A DNA stretch of 64,000 nucleotides, taken from contig NW_024065286.1 of assembly GCF_009727055.1 (NCBI RefSeq), positions 142,759-206,758 of the forward strand. The letters are read 5' to 3'. The DNA comes from Benincasa hispida. Lineage: Eukaryota; Streptophyta; Magnoliopsida; Cucurbitales; Cucurbitaceae. Positions 1-10,935 of the stretch are shown here, piece by piece. Positions within the stretch are counted from its first letter, which is position 1. The number at the start of each line of letters is the position of its first letter. Under the pieces are notes generated by a model. It was not told the DNA's origin. It searched no databases and saw nothing but the letters and a program-made list of their open reading frames with translations. A program made the translations under genes and the position numbers.

Positions 1-660
1 ATCATAATTCAATGATAATTGGTCAATCATTTATAAAATAAGATTTCATGTTGATGGTTAATAGTCCATTTAACTTTTTTTTTTTTAAAAAATTTATTAT
101 TCAACATAACATCCTAGAGGTCGAAGTTCCGACCTCTCTAAGCAAAAACATAACCTTAACTAATTGAGTTATGTTTAAGTTGGTCGAACATTCTTACATT
201 ATTATTGGTCACACACTTATTTTTCTTTGAAAGAAAATTTTAATTGGATAGCATCGTTTTTTTTATTAATTTATTTATAAGTAGTTAGATTATGTTTTAG
301 TCTATAATATTCAAAGTGCTTGTTTCAGTTTAGTTAATATTATTTTAACATATTCAATTTTTCTTGCTTATGTTTGAATTTTTTTTCAATTGTACCCACG
401 TGGTAGAACAATGTTAAAATTGGTTGATGATAAGTATAATATAAATGATTAGAAATTTAGGGTTTTTTGAATTTAATTTTGTTAATTTTAAAAATAAGTC
501 ATTTAAAAAAAAAATTGGAGTATTTGATAATAATTGAAAATAGTTTTTTTTTTTTTTTCAAAAACTCTTTTTCTCTCGTCAATCAAAGTAGGCCCTTAAT
601 GTGGAGAAGTTACGGGAACAAATGTTTTTGATGTCCAAATCCAAAATTGGTAAGAAGTTG
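1..660. other. AT-rich intergenic DNA, no gene seen
   Basis: Homopolymer-rich AT sequence with many stop codons in all frames. The longest open frame here (596-778, minus) is low-complexity and shows no family resemblance. I see no gene or mobile-element terminus. Confidence 0.6.
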
Positions 661-1185
661 ACAAAAAAAAAAAAAAAATCAATTTATTATAATCCTGAAT
701 TTTAGAAGTTATATCAATTAAATCATAAACGAATAATTTCATGATTTTTTGAACTCTAAATTTTGAGGGTTGTATCAATTTAGATCCTAAACTTTGTGTA
801 TCAATTTTGATCCTAAATTTTGGGAGTTATATCAATTTAAACCCTAAACTAATAATTATAACAATTTAAATCCTAAACTTTTATAGGTGTATCAATTAAA
901 ATCCTAAACTTTTATAGGTGTATCAATTTAAATCCTGAATTTTTATAAATATATCAATTTAAATTCTGAACTTTCATAAGTGTATCCAAATAAAACATAA
1001 TGGAGGGTTTAAATTGATAGAACTATGAAAGTTCCAGGTTTAAATTGATACACTTAAAAGTCAGAGTTAAATTGATACAATGATTAGTTTGGGATTTAAA
1101 TTAATACAAACCCTTAAAGTTTAGTATTTTAAATTGATATAACCCTCAAGTTCAAGTTATAAATTGATATTTGCCCAAAAAAAGA
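661..1185. repeat. Foldback repeat built of 'TATCAATTTAAACCCTAAACTTT'-like units
   Basis: Roughly 690-975 is a degenerate direct array with a period of about 30-40 bases, each unit carrying 'atcaatttaaa(t/c)cctaaac' and 'tttataggtgtatc'. From about 1010 to 1170 the same unit runs in the opposite orientation ('gtttaaattgatac'), so the whole block can fold into a long imperfect hairpin around a centre reading 'aaataaaacataatgg'. A second member of the family, with the same centre, lies at 33270-33665. This looks like a foldback/MITE-type element. I could not define a target duplication. Confidence 0.6.
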
Positions 1186-2648
1186 ATCTTTCCGTAATTT
1201 CTCATATAATATTTTAGTATCCTTAACCAATTTTATATTTTACTATAATCATAACTAAAAAATATTACTTCATAAGGGCTGTCTGATTTAAGTTTTATAG
1301 ATGCGTAGGAATAAAGGATGCTAGAGATAGATGACTAAGAACAAGATGTTTGGGAATCAAGAGATGACTGTATTTGATTGGTGCATTGAGAATACTATTT
1401 AGAATTTTATAAAACAAAAATTGTGTTTGCCATTTAATTATGTAATTTAACATGAAAATCTTATTAATAATTATAATAGTTTAATGATTTAAAGAATAAA
1501 CAATATTAATATATCAATAAAAAGTTAATTATGAATCAAGTAATAATTTAATTATAAATATTTTGAACGCTGGAGTATATTATAATTCAAATCAACCAAT
1601 TAATGCATTTAATGAACTCATACTAATTATAATCAATACTTAATCATTTTTATTATTAATTTAAGTTCAATTTTAATAATTTTAGTTTTAATTAAATTAA
1701 TATAAGAAAAATATATTTTAATGGACAATATAATTATATAAAAACGAAAGAAATGAGATAAAAATATGTGTTTAATTAAAGAATACTAAAAGTATTTGTA
1801 AATATGGTATGTTAATAATGAATTGAGTAATTAAAGGTTAATCACAATAAATAATTAATTTCTTATAAAATATTAGTGATGATTATGTGTTCATAATAAA
1901 TGATAAATTAATTAATATCACTAAATAATTACTGATTTAAAATTTAATAAATAAAAATTATTATTATTGAAACATGAAGTTTAATACTGACTAAATTTAA
2001 CTAATCTAGTTTACTAATTAAATATATTTAAGATAGTGTTGGTTAATAAATTAATAATTTATGTAAAAAATTAATTCCATTCATTTAATAAATTTTTATC
2101 ATAAAAATAAGTTAAGTAAATATTAATATATCATTATTAATTTATTAAAATAATATTTTATTTATTTCTGTTAAATTAATATTAATTAATTAATTAACTA
2201 TATTCAAAGTGAAATTATATGTTAAATGAAAAAGAGATAGAGAGGGAAAAAAGAAAAACCCCGATTTTGGAAGGAATAGAAAACCCTTATTTGTTGGGAA
2301 ATGAGGATGCCTAGAAATAACTTATTCTCAAGCAAAGAGGTTGAAAAATTGTGAAACAAACATGAGAATTGGATACCTATGCCAATTCCCATGCAGAAAA
2401 CCCTCCAACCAAACGACCTCTAAGAGACTAATTGAAACTTTCTAAATAATAAGGGACTATATTCGAAAGTAACAAACTATTAAAGGTTAAAATATATCCT
2501 TATTAGTATATACATTTAATATTTTAGCCTCCAAACATATTAACATGTATAAGTATGTATACATTTTTTAATGTATAAAGATGACAATTGGTTCGTGGTA
2601 TCCACTTGTCTAATCAAGCTCTTTTGGCAAAACACACTTGACATATTT
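1186..2648. other. AT-rich intergenic DNA
   Basis: Very AT-rich, made mostly of TAATTAAT-type sequence, with no open frame of interest. The stretch from about 1277 ('aagggctgtctgattta') to 2423 ('ccaaccaaacgacctc') has weakly similar inverted ends that could mark an old MITE, but the match is too poor to call. Confidence 0.5.
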
Positions 2649-3220
2649 TGTTGGGATAAATACTATATTTTCGGACGAATTATCTCACTCTTGTGTAAAT
2701 TTAATAAAATACTAATTAACTAGCAACAATAATAATAACACAAGCAATTTTAACGTGGAAAAACCCCTTCAATATGAGGAGTAAAAAACCACGAACTGAA
2801 GTCAAAATTTTCACTATAATTAATAATGGGTAACAACGAGTTCTCCCAGTTACAACTAGAGGCATACACAATAAATATCTCAAGATTAACAGTCTTGGCA
2901 ACAAACGACAACAAATTGAGAAGAATAAAATTAGAAACGTCTCATTTGAAATGACCACCAATTACCTATAATATCTGACTATAGGTAGCTCCAAACGAAA
3001 TCTCCATCGACCAGATTGAAGACCCTCGTGTCAAGAACACACTATCAAAATTTCAGCTCGATCGAATCACGGATTGGTCCCTAAATGGCTAAAAACACTA
3101 CTGATCAAAATGCCAAAAACTCTAATTTTCTTATGCCGTTTTAATCTCTCGGTTTGCGTAATCCCATCACAAAACCGACGGCTACAAGGTTATTAAAAAA
3201 GAACTTATTTAGCCCTAATG
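2649..3220 (-). repeat. 3' LTR of copia-1
   Basis: The low edge starts 'tgttgggat' (the inverted CA end). The high edge abuts a purine-rich tract (complement of 3221-3233). The minus-strand start reads CATTAGGGC, so the expected TG appears mutated. The first ~80 bases match the 5' LTR remnant at 14286-14368, including 'aactaattaactagcaac' and 'cacaagcaattttaacgtg'. Length is about 572 bp. Confidence 0.75.
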
Positions 3221-3607
3221 CCCCCTCCCCCCCGAGGAACTTGTCATTCTTGCGGTGAAACGACAAAACTCTAGCTTCTCTCTTGGTAGATTCTTCGTCA
3301 AGATATCGAATCCATTATGATCAGTATGTATCTTCTCAAGCTCAAACAATTCATCATTCAAAGCATCTCTCATCCAGTGATACCTTACATCTATATACTT
3401 TGTTTTGGAATGAAATGTAGCATTATTACCAAAATGAATAATACTCTGATTATCGCAGTATATCACATATATTTGTTGCTTGAAGCCAAACTCCTGAATA
3501 ATGCGCTTCATCCAAAACATCTGTTTGCAAGCCTCTGCTGTTGATTTATATACTCTACTTCAGTTGTAGAAAGTGCAACACACTTCTGCAACCTTGACTG
3601 CCAAGAC
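3221..3607 (-). pseudogene. copia-1 RNase H domain (C-terminal polyprotein fragment)
   Basis: Translated on the minus strand, this piece shows the copia RNase H signatures 'SWQSRLQKCVALSTTE', 'FWMKRIIQEFG', 'YCDNQSIIHF', 'FHSKTKYIDVRYHW' and 'ILTKNLPREKLEFCR', which end a Ty1/copia polyprotein. The open part is 3215-3520, and it is shifted relative to the upstream residues near 3545. It ends at a G-rich polypurine tract just before the 3' LTR. Its upstream continuation lies beyond 8364: the Gly-Ala-Val-Ser-Trp-Gln-Ser junction is split by a family A solo LTR. It is not expressible as a working enzyme because the polyprotein is broken by insertions and stops. Confidence 0.9.
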
Positions 3608-5248
3608 ATTGCTAAAGGAACTCGTTTTACAGAGAACCTATGAGTGGAAGCGGATCGTCCAAATCTCATTTCGATTGAAAAAAACATTTATAGTAAAACA
3701 GTACAAATTATGCATAATAACATAAATTATAGCATGCTTCTGAACAATAAAAAGGATTTAGAGATTATATCTTTGAAGAACTCTTCTTCAAGTAAATCTC
3801 TCATACTGTCACGAACACTTCAAACGATCACGAACTCCTCGAACAACAACAAAAATCGAACCAAAAAGGAAAGACACTACCACTTGGTGACCTTGATATT
3901 CTCGATGTGAGAATCCAAGAGTGGTAGGCTCTGGCTATTTTGGTTAAGAGGGAGTTTAGAAGTTGGAGGAGGAAGACGATTGAGGAAGAAACTCTCTATT
4001 GCATAGGAAAACTCTCAATCGTTTAGATAGCAAAGTCTATCGCATAGACTCTGAGTTAATCGTGTAATCTTCGTGTGTTTGTTGTAGTGATTAGTCAAGG
4101 GAAAAAAATCTTATTTTATTTATCCCAACACCCACAAAAACCAATTAACTTCCCACTAAGGTGGTTAGAGAGAAAAAGAGGATAATTATCAAATAATTAA
4201 TAATATAAATAAATATGATAACTAACTTATCATATTATATTTATAATCTATAGTTTTAATATTGCATCATATACAATATAAACTATAGGTTTTTTTCTCT
4301 ATTTTATGGTATTTAATATAAATCATATTTATATTGAATTTAACAACTATGAATCTTATTCATAGAAAATATATTTGAATCATATCCAAATATTTGTTCC
4401 TCCAATTAAACTATAATGTATTATATACATTATGTCAATTATATCATATATAATTGAATCTATTTAATTATATCATATATAATTAAATTCCCTTTAATAA
4501 ATTTGAACATTTCAAATTAACCCAAAAACTTATTCTCAATTAAATCCTTTGAGCTACCAAGGGGACCTTATGGACCTGTAGCTTGAAGTTCCAACAGTAC
4601 GTGAATAAATAACTCTTTAATTACTTTATCCACCATCTGTTAACTGTTAGACACTCCATTAAAGACCGACAGCTGCACTTTTCACATTACAGATATATTT
4701 ATGTGTCTATTGGATATAACCAATCAACATAACGATGACCCTTCACAAAGCTCATAAGTACAGTTGGGCCAAATTACCATTTTACCCCTGTAGTTACATC
4801 TAACTTCTTAAGTACCACTGATTCCTCTAATGAACAATAGATCATAGTTCCACTATGACTAAGAGGCCAAGAGAGGGTGTGACACCACATTGTTCAAGAC
4901 CTGGAATCATCCCTTAAGGAAGCAATTTATCTACTTACCCCTACTTCGGGGAAGGAGTGAATTCCATCTTGTGTAGCTGAGTTCCCAGCTCCCCAATAAG
5001 ATGAATCTCCAAAATGGTAGGCTTGTTGAGTCGGCGATCTAGCCACTCTCACCCATACAAATCAAAGGACCACCCTTATAGGCAGGAGTTCACAACTCAC
5101 TCAAGAGATTAAGGTCGTGTTACCTATGGTCATCTTAGTGAAATGAAAATTTCTATTATGAACGTACATTATATAATAAGACTAAACATTTCGTGGTCCG
5201 ATCTTAATACAAACTCATTTGTATAGAATATTCCTGCTCACATGTCTA

Positions 5249-8011
5249 CACTACTACAGAAATTAGATAATTACTTGATGCTTTTCCAAATGTCAGTAAA
5301 GGGTATACCTGACGCTTATATAAAACGTTGAGTATTTTGACTGTCAAGTATAGTGTGATAACTTGACTTCGAAAAAAACGTCAAGACAAATGTTTTCTTG
5401 ATACAATTTTTGTATCAAGAAAGATAATACATTTGACATTGGTGGTATGTCAAGTCTATTGATTCTTGACATTGATTACATATCATATATGATAACTCTT
5501 GACGTTTTTTATTTGTCAAGTATATGTCTTTTTTTTTTTTTTCAAATTAAATGCCCCAATTGATGTTCTCATTTCCTTCCTTGTATTCCAACAATACAAT
5601 TACATCAACTAAATAAATATTATACATTTAAGATCTATCAAACTCAATATATTCACTAAAAATTCCATATGTTCAACTATGACCTTTCATATGAACACTC
5701 CTCACAAATTATCAACAATATTTCTCTTTCACATGTACATGCACAAAATAAAATCTCAACTAGTGCTTTTGTATACAAAACTCAACTTTCAAACAATACA
5801 CAAGTAACAAATTGTTTAATAAGTAACCTCTCAACAAAGTACATTATTTATCTATACATTGAGTTTTGAAGTCCAAAGATCGAGAACTAAGGGCCAGGCA
5901 AGCCATGTTTAACCAAGTCAACTGCAAAATAGAATAAAGGGCGATAACATTAAATTTCAAAATATAGAAATAAGTGTTAAGATAAAACAATGACAAAAAA
6001 AGTCAGCACAAGGAAAAAACGTTACATGATTGGCTTACTTTATGCAATGGAAAAATATCATACTCGAGACTTAAAAAATATCTACGACTTAAAGTTAGAG
6101 AACTTACTGGAATTTCATTCATTCTATTCTGACCATATCCAGTATCAGGAGGAACAATTACCTTTCGCTGCAAAACAAAGAAAGATGGGAGAGATTTGAG
6201 AAAATATAATAAAGAGGAAGAAGATTATTAAACAAATCAAGCATGCTAAAAATTTAAATAATAAGAATGCAGATACCTGTCGCCCAACTTTTACAACTTT
6301 CACAACTTATCTTATCTACAAGCAAATAAAATAGAGAATTTGGAAGCCCGATCTCATTTACAAATTTCATTAAAAAATACAACAAAGCAATCCAATCTTA
6401 TCTACAAAATTTCATTCAAAAACTACAGAAATATGAAACCCATTATTCAAATTTTCATTCACCCAAAATAACCGTTTAACTCCAAATAGATTACCCAAAG
6501 TGTGGTTGATTTGAATGCCACTTCAAAACTACAACAAAGTAATCCAACCGACAAAAAGTTCAATAATAGTGGTTACAAAACACAAATTCCAGCAACTAGG
6601 TAACACATTCCAAAAGAGTTTCAAGGCCTTGATACCTATCAAAACGTCAAAAACATCGTTAACTTTGCTGGATAATGGCTCGAATCCCTTGAAATCTTTA
6701 AATTGAAAATAACTCAATTATTTGACCAATACTTCAATGGATAACAAAGAACTATTAATACTAACCTCTAAACTTACTAAAACCTTGTCAAGATCGGTCT
6801 CAAATCTATTGGACAACAAAATCAATCTCATCATCAACAATTCAAACAATGAAATCATTACATAAGATGCTACATTATAACCAAATCACAAATTCATTCC
6901 AATACATCCAAAACATTACTCATAGTGTTTGCTCAAATCGACGCTTCACCGAGCCTTGACCATCTTGCCTAAAAGAAAAAACAAACAAGAACACTCATAA
7001 AACTATAAAAAGCTCTTACTTGACAGGGGCAATGCGGCTGTACGACGAATCCGGTGGAAGACTAACTGGATATGGTGAAGGACTGACCAAACCTGGTGCA
7101 AGGACTAACCAGATTTGGGTGGAGGCTAGGCTGGGCGATTGGCGCGGATCCGGTGGAGAACTGACCGGTGGGCATTGTACGGTGGCTGACTGGTGGCATC
7201 TGATTGGATCCGGTGTCATATGGTGCGGATCCGAAAACCCATACAAGACACCAAAAAACTTACCCAAAACGCCGATTTTGGAAAGTAATGATGCTGATGG
7301 CAGGTCTGAGATTGGGCGGAGGTAAGACATAACCACACGAGAGTCTGAACGAGAAAGATCAGATAGAGATGGAGAGACGCGATAGCGATGGGTGCAACGG
7401 AAGCCAAACCGACGGTACTTGCAGTTGGTCATTCGTTGGAGATGCGGCACAGCGACGGTGGACACTGAATGATGGCCGGAGGAATTGTAAGTGGTGGCTG
7501 AAATCGAAGGTAATGGCTGGGTTATGGGAAGGAGACGAAATGTAGAGGAGGGAGAGAGAGTTATCATGAGGGGGGTTGCGGCGTGAGAGGGAGAAGAAGG
7601 GGGATTTAATAATTTGATAATTATTTTTTACTTATTTAAAATAATAAGTTAATTATTTTTATATATTTTTTTTTTGATAATTTTGGTAGGATGGAAACCA
7701 AATTTGGGAGGAAATGAAAATAGGGGAGGGAGGGAAACAAAAAATAAAGATAAAAAAAGAAATTATTTTTATATTTTACTTGACATGAAAAATATGTCAA
7801 GTAAGGGCTTCTTATACTTGACACGAAAAACATGTTAAGTAATGGTTCGAGTGAAAATATCCGAAACATTCCGTCAATCTCCTCTTTTTTTTTTTTAACC
7901 ATTTTACTTGACATTTTCTTATGTAAAAGGTCATTACTTGACGTTTTTTCCAAAGAAACGTCAAGTAATTAAAAACTACAAGTGTCAAGTAATGTAGATT
8001 TTGTAGTAGTA
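5249..8011. mobile_element. Non-autonomous CACTA (En/Spm) transposon
   Basis: The left end starts CACTACTACAGAAA. The right end is TTTTGTAGTAGTA, an inverted match except that the final G is A. Both sides carry the 3-bp target duplication CTA (5246-5248 and 8012-8014), and removing 5249-8011 restores the family A LTR seen elsewhere. Both subterminal regions (about 5270-5520 and 7775-7990) carry many copies of ACTTGACR/YGTCAAGT in both orientations, as expected for transposase-binding subterminal repeats. No transposase domain is visible in the 2.76 kb, so movement would need a partner in trans. Confidence 0.88.
7016..7600. other. GC-rich cargo segment inside the CACTA element
   Basis: This block is much richer in GC than the rest of the element and has open frames on both strands, the longest 7016-7567 on the minus strand (183 codons, rich in Ser, Pro and Arg). 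No domain is recognisable. The composition would fit a captured host gene fragment or a former leader of the autonomous parent. The open frames may simply reflect the lack of AT-rich stop codons. Confidence 0.35.
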
Positions 8012-8368
8012 CTAATATATGAATGATCAGGATCAGATCATTTGTGAGCACTTTTGTAACACCTACAAAGCGGGCCATACTCGTAGTGTTACCAGGATAA
8101 GGTACCCAGCTTATCCATATACTACAGATCATTTAGGTTATCACTTAAACATGATCCACCTGTATATCTCCACATATATGTTTAAGTTACAATGATAACC
8201 GTTGATGTTAGTTTATTTGTTTGTGGTTAATGCAACTAAAAATCTCATATATTTCATAGACAGAGTGGATAAAATATCAAATATTATTAATCACAGATAT
8301 GTTTCTTCATACAAGGTTTACAAACCATAGAACCCTATGAGATTTAGGGCATCAACCCCAACAACTGC

Positions 8369-8643
8369 ACCACTTACAATATCATCAAGTAACTAGAAGT
8401 AGACTTTCTATTGTCTAGATCTCTTGCCATATCTGAATCAGTGTACGCAACAAGTACTAGCTTTCCACCTCCAAATGTGAGCTTCAAATTGGAAAGTACC
8501 TCTAAAATATCTCATGATACACTTGACTGCCTCCCAATGCTATTTTCCTGAATTTGACATAAAACGGCTAATAACACCAAACACGTGAGCAATATCAGAT
8601 CTAGTACATACCATGAAATACATCAAGCTCCCAACCACTGAAG
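8369..8643 (-). pseudogene. copia-1 segment between reverse transcriptase and RNase H
   Basis: The minus-strand translation from 8643 reads 'HYASVVGSLMYFMVCTRSDI', then 'AHVFGVISRFMSN', then 'HWEAVKCIMRYFRGT', the conserved copia stretch after the reverse transcriptase palm. It then decays through stops and shifts ('YLLDDIVSGAV') to the family A insertion. Both edges are insertion sites: the gypsy-type element duplicated CATAA on the right, and the family A LTR duplicated ACTGC on the left. This short island proves that 3221-3607, 8369-8643 and 10931-14214 were once one gene. Confidence 0.88.
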
Positions 8644-8945
8644 CATAATGTAACACCTGGAGTGTTTAACTTTCGAGGACGAAAATTCTTTGAGGAGGGA
8701 AGAATGTAACATCCCGCACATTTTTTTATATAATAATACAATTTCAGTAACGTTATCCTTGGTAATTCAATAATTGCTTATTTGGAGGTTTTTTTAAGAA
8801 TTTTGGACTTTAAGTGTAATTGCGGGAATTTAATTATTGATGTTGGAAAATTATTTATTAGGAATTGATGGCAGGAATTAATTCCATTTGGAAAGGAGGG
8901 ATTTTAAAGAAATAATGTGGATTAAGAAAAGAATAAAATAAAATC

Positions 8946-8953
8946 TATATATT
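8946..8953 (+). promoter_or_regulatory. Probable TATA box of the gypsy-type LTR
   Basis: 'tatatatt' lies immediately before a long C/T-rich run (8960-9035), a common layout for a plant core promoter with a pyrimidine-rich leader. Position about 240 bases into the LTR suits an LTR promoter. Inferred from sequence only. Confidence 0.4.
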
Positions 8954-10338
8954 TATTTTTATTCAATTCTTTTCTTTTCTTTCTTTTCTTTTTCTTTTTC
9001 TTTTCTTCCTTTCCCTTCCTTCTCCTTTCACGTGCAGCAGCCCTAAGTCCTCTTCCCCGATTCGAGCCGTCGCCCAGCCACCACTCTCCGTCACTCGTCC
9101 TCCGCGAGCCAGCCACCTCGCCTCTTTAGCCAACCCAACCCACGCTCGTCACGCCTCGCCGCAGAAGCTCGGCCCCCGGCCATTTTGCCCAACCGAAACC
9201 CCACTCAGTCGTCCTTTCCCTTCAGCAAGCGCGCCACCCTTGCCAAGACCCAATCTGCGCTCATTCGTCGTTTTTGACTTTAGCTTTTGGCCGCCCTCCA
9301 CACTCGCCTAGCTGCCGATCGAAACGCAGCTGCTGCTACAACCGTCGACTCCATCCCTGTCTCTGTTTCAACACTACTGTAGCCAAGGTACCGCCTGCGT
9401 CTGCACTATTTACATCGGTCCGACCAGCTTCATCCGTCCAATTCTGCCGTTTTTTTCTTTCGGTCACGACCGTCGCCGCCGCTGTCATTGGGTCTCATTG
9501 GATTCTTGAATAATTTGGGTAAGAGTTGAGTTTTGGCTTTTTCTTTGAGGGGTTTGATTATCCCATTTTGATTTCAGGTTAAAATTGTTAATCTCTTATT
9601 TTGGACTATAGATTCAAGGATTTGGAGATTTTGAGACATTGCTTTGAAGTTTGAGACTATTTCGATAGATTTGGTAAGTTTTTGGGTAAGTATTTCGGTT
9701 GGTTGTCTTTTGGGTAAGAGTACTGGTGAAAAATTAAGTTATTAATTTTGGATTCAAATTATGTTCAGGTTGGATTTGTGACTTACAGTTGTTGGGTTGT
9801 ATTGGTTGTATTGATTTTGTAGCATGGGGTGCGTTCGGACCAACACATTTTGGTCCTGATTTAAGATTCATCTAGGCTAGGAGGAAGATTATTTTGCTCG
9901 TCGCTTAGACATAATTTTGGGTAAGTAATCTTACCACTGGAACTGCCCACGGGCCAGGCTTTAGTTGTATGCTAGCATGATGAGTGTATGTTATGGTAAA
10001 TTATTAGCATGTTGATTGATAGTATGACCTGAATCAAAGTATTGTTCTGGCACGAGTTCTGAATTGTTTAAATACACACCTAAGCACTTGATCGTTTAGT
10101 ATGTGATGGTATGTGTTTTCAATAGTCGACGTATGACCTGCTGGTGTTGAGGCATACTTGTATGTTGTAGAATTATGATGTAAGGTTTACATGAATGTTG
10201 TATATTATGTTGTTGAGGATTATGTGTATGTGATGGAGCCATGGTACCAAGGATTTCATGTATGTTTTAGAATTGTATGGTGTTGATTCTTTGAACGTTG
10301 AGACTGTGTGAATATCCTCATTGATTTAGTTAGATGCT

Positions 10339-10432
10339 CACCAGTTTCGCGTTTCCTTCGGGATTCACCAGTTTCGCGTTTCCTTCGGGATTCACCAGTT
10401 TTGTGTTTCCTCCGGGATTCACCAGTTTTGTG
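10339..10432 (+). repeat. 27-bp minisatellite, 3.5 units, inside the gypsy-type LTR
   Basis: Units start at 10339, 10366, 10393 and (partial) 10420, each beginning 'caccagttt' and ending 'cgggatt'. Units 1 and 2 are identical; unit 3 has cgcg changed to tgtg and one further substitution. Confidence 0.9.
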
Positions 10433-10935
10433 GGCATACTTAACTACAATAGGATAGGACTCAGTCTCTTGTCTGTTTCATGTATTTATGTGCCATATAT
10501 GGGTATCTAGAGGACATAGATGTCTAGCCTTACCCCAGTGGTGGGGCTACTTATTGATTATTTCATACTCATTCTTTCTTATGTTGATGTTTCAGGAAAA
10601 AGTAACGATGTACCCGCGATGGCATATCGAAATTCGTGATCGTGTCACTGGGACTAGACCTTTCGCTTCCGCATTTTGAAATCTATTATTTGTTTTTACT
10701 ATTTAAAATTTATTACTAAGGATTATTTCTTTTTAATGCCTTAGATTAGCCTTTAAGAATTTTGGGTACCCTATAAACTGTTTTAACAATTGTATTTAAT
10801 AAACCTCTTTTGAACTTCTCTTATTTAATTAGCATTTATTTCAAATAACTGAGCATCGTTTTTAAAATTTTGTACATGAATTTATTTTAGTAACGACCTT
10901 ACCTAAGTCCTAAGGGGTCGGGTCGTTACACATAA

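Larger units (their letters stand above)
3613..8363 (-). mobile_element. Family A solo LTR inserted in copia-1, itself interrupted
   Basis: The minus-strand ends read TGTTGGGGTTGATGCCC (from 8363) and ...GAGTTCCTTTA (at 3613). Flanks are 'attgc' (3608-3612) and 'actgc' (8364-8368), a 5-bp target duplication with one mismatch, and removing the insert restores the copia frame. Subtracting the CACTA element at 5249-8011 leaves 1988 bp, matching other family A LTRs (about 2.03-2.09 kb). There is no internal domain or second LTR, so this is a solo LTR. It shares the block near 4551 ('gagctaccaaggggacctta') with all other family A copies. Confidence 0.88.
8649..10930 (+). mobile_element. Internally deleted Ty3/gypsy-type element in copia-1
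   Basis: The insertion is bounded by a perfect 5-bp duplication CATAA (8644-8648 and 10931-10935). It starts TGTAACACC and ends GGTCGTTACA. Bases 8658-8704 resemble the extreme 3' end of a plant gypsy polyprotein plus polypurine tract ('tttcgaggacgaaaattc', 'gaggagggaagaa'), and a full LTR starts at 8705. The simplest reading is that a deletion joined the first ~9 bases of the 5' LTR to the end of the internal region, so only one LTR survives. The polyprotein itself is gone. Confidence 0.82.
8705..10930 (+). repeat. Long LTR (2.2 kb) of the gypsy-type element
   Basis: Begins TGTAACATCCCGCACA and ends ...GGGTCGGGTCGTTACA, with TG...CA ends and short imperfect inverted termini (TGTAAC/GTTACA). 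It contains a probable TATA box, a pyrimidine-rich stretch, a GC-rich block at about 9030-9500 and a 27-bp minisatellite. Open frames inside (for example 9274-9513) are on GC-rich sequence and show no domain. Confidence 0.8.

Noticed and set aside
1277..2423. Large MITE with ends 'aagggctgtctgattta' and 'ccaaccaaacgacctc'
   Set aside because: The inverted match is weak and no target duplication could be found.
7016..7567. 183-codon open frame as a gene
   Set aside because: It lies inside a non-autonomous CACTA element, has low-complexity Ser/Pro composition and no domain. The opposite strand is open too, which suggests GC-rich composition and not coding selection.
9274..9513. 79-codon open frame in the gypsy-type LTR
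   Set aside because: It sits in the GC-rich part of an LTR, with no domain or start context. Frames on both strands are open.
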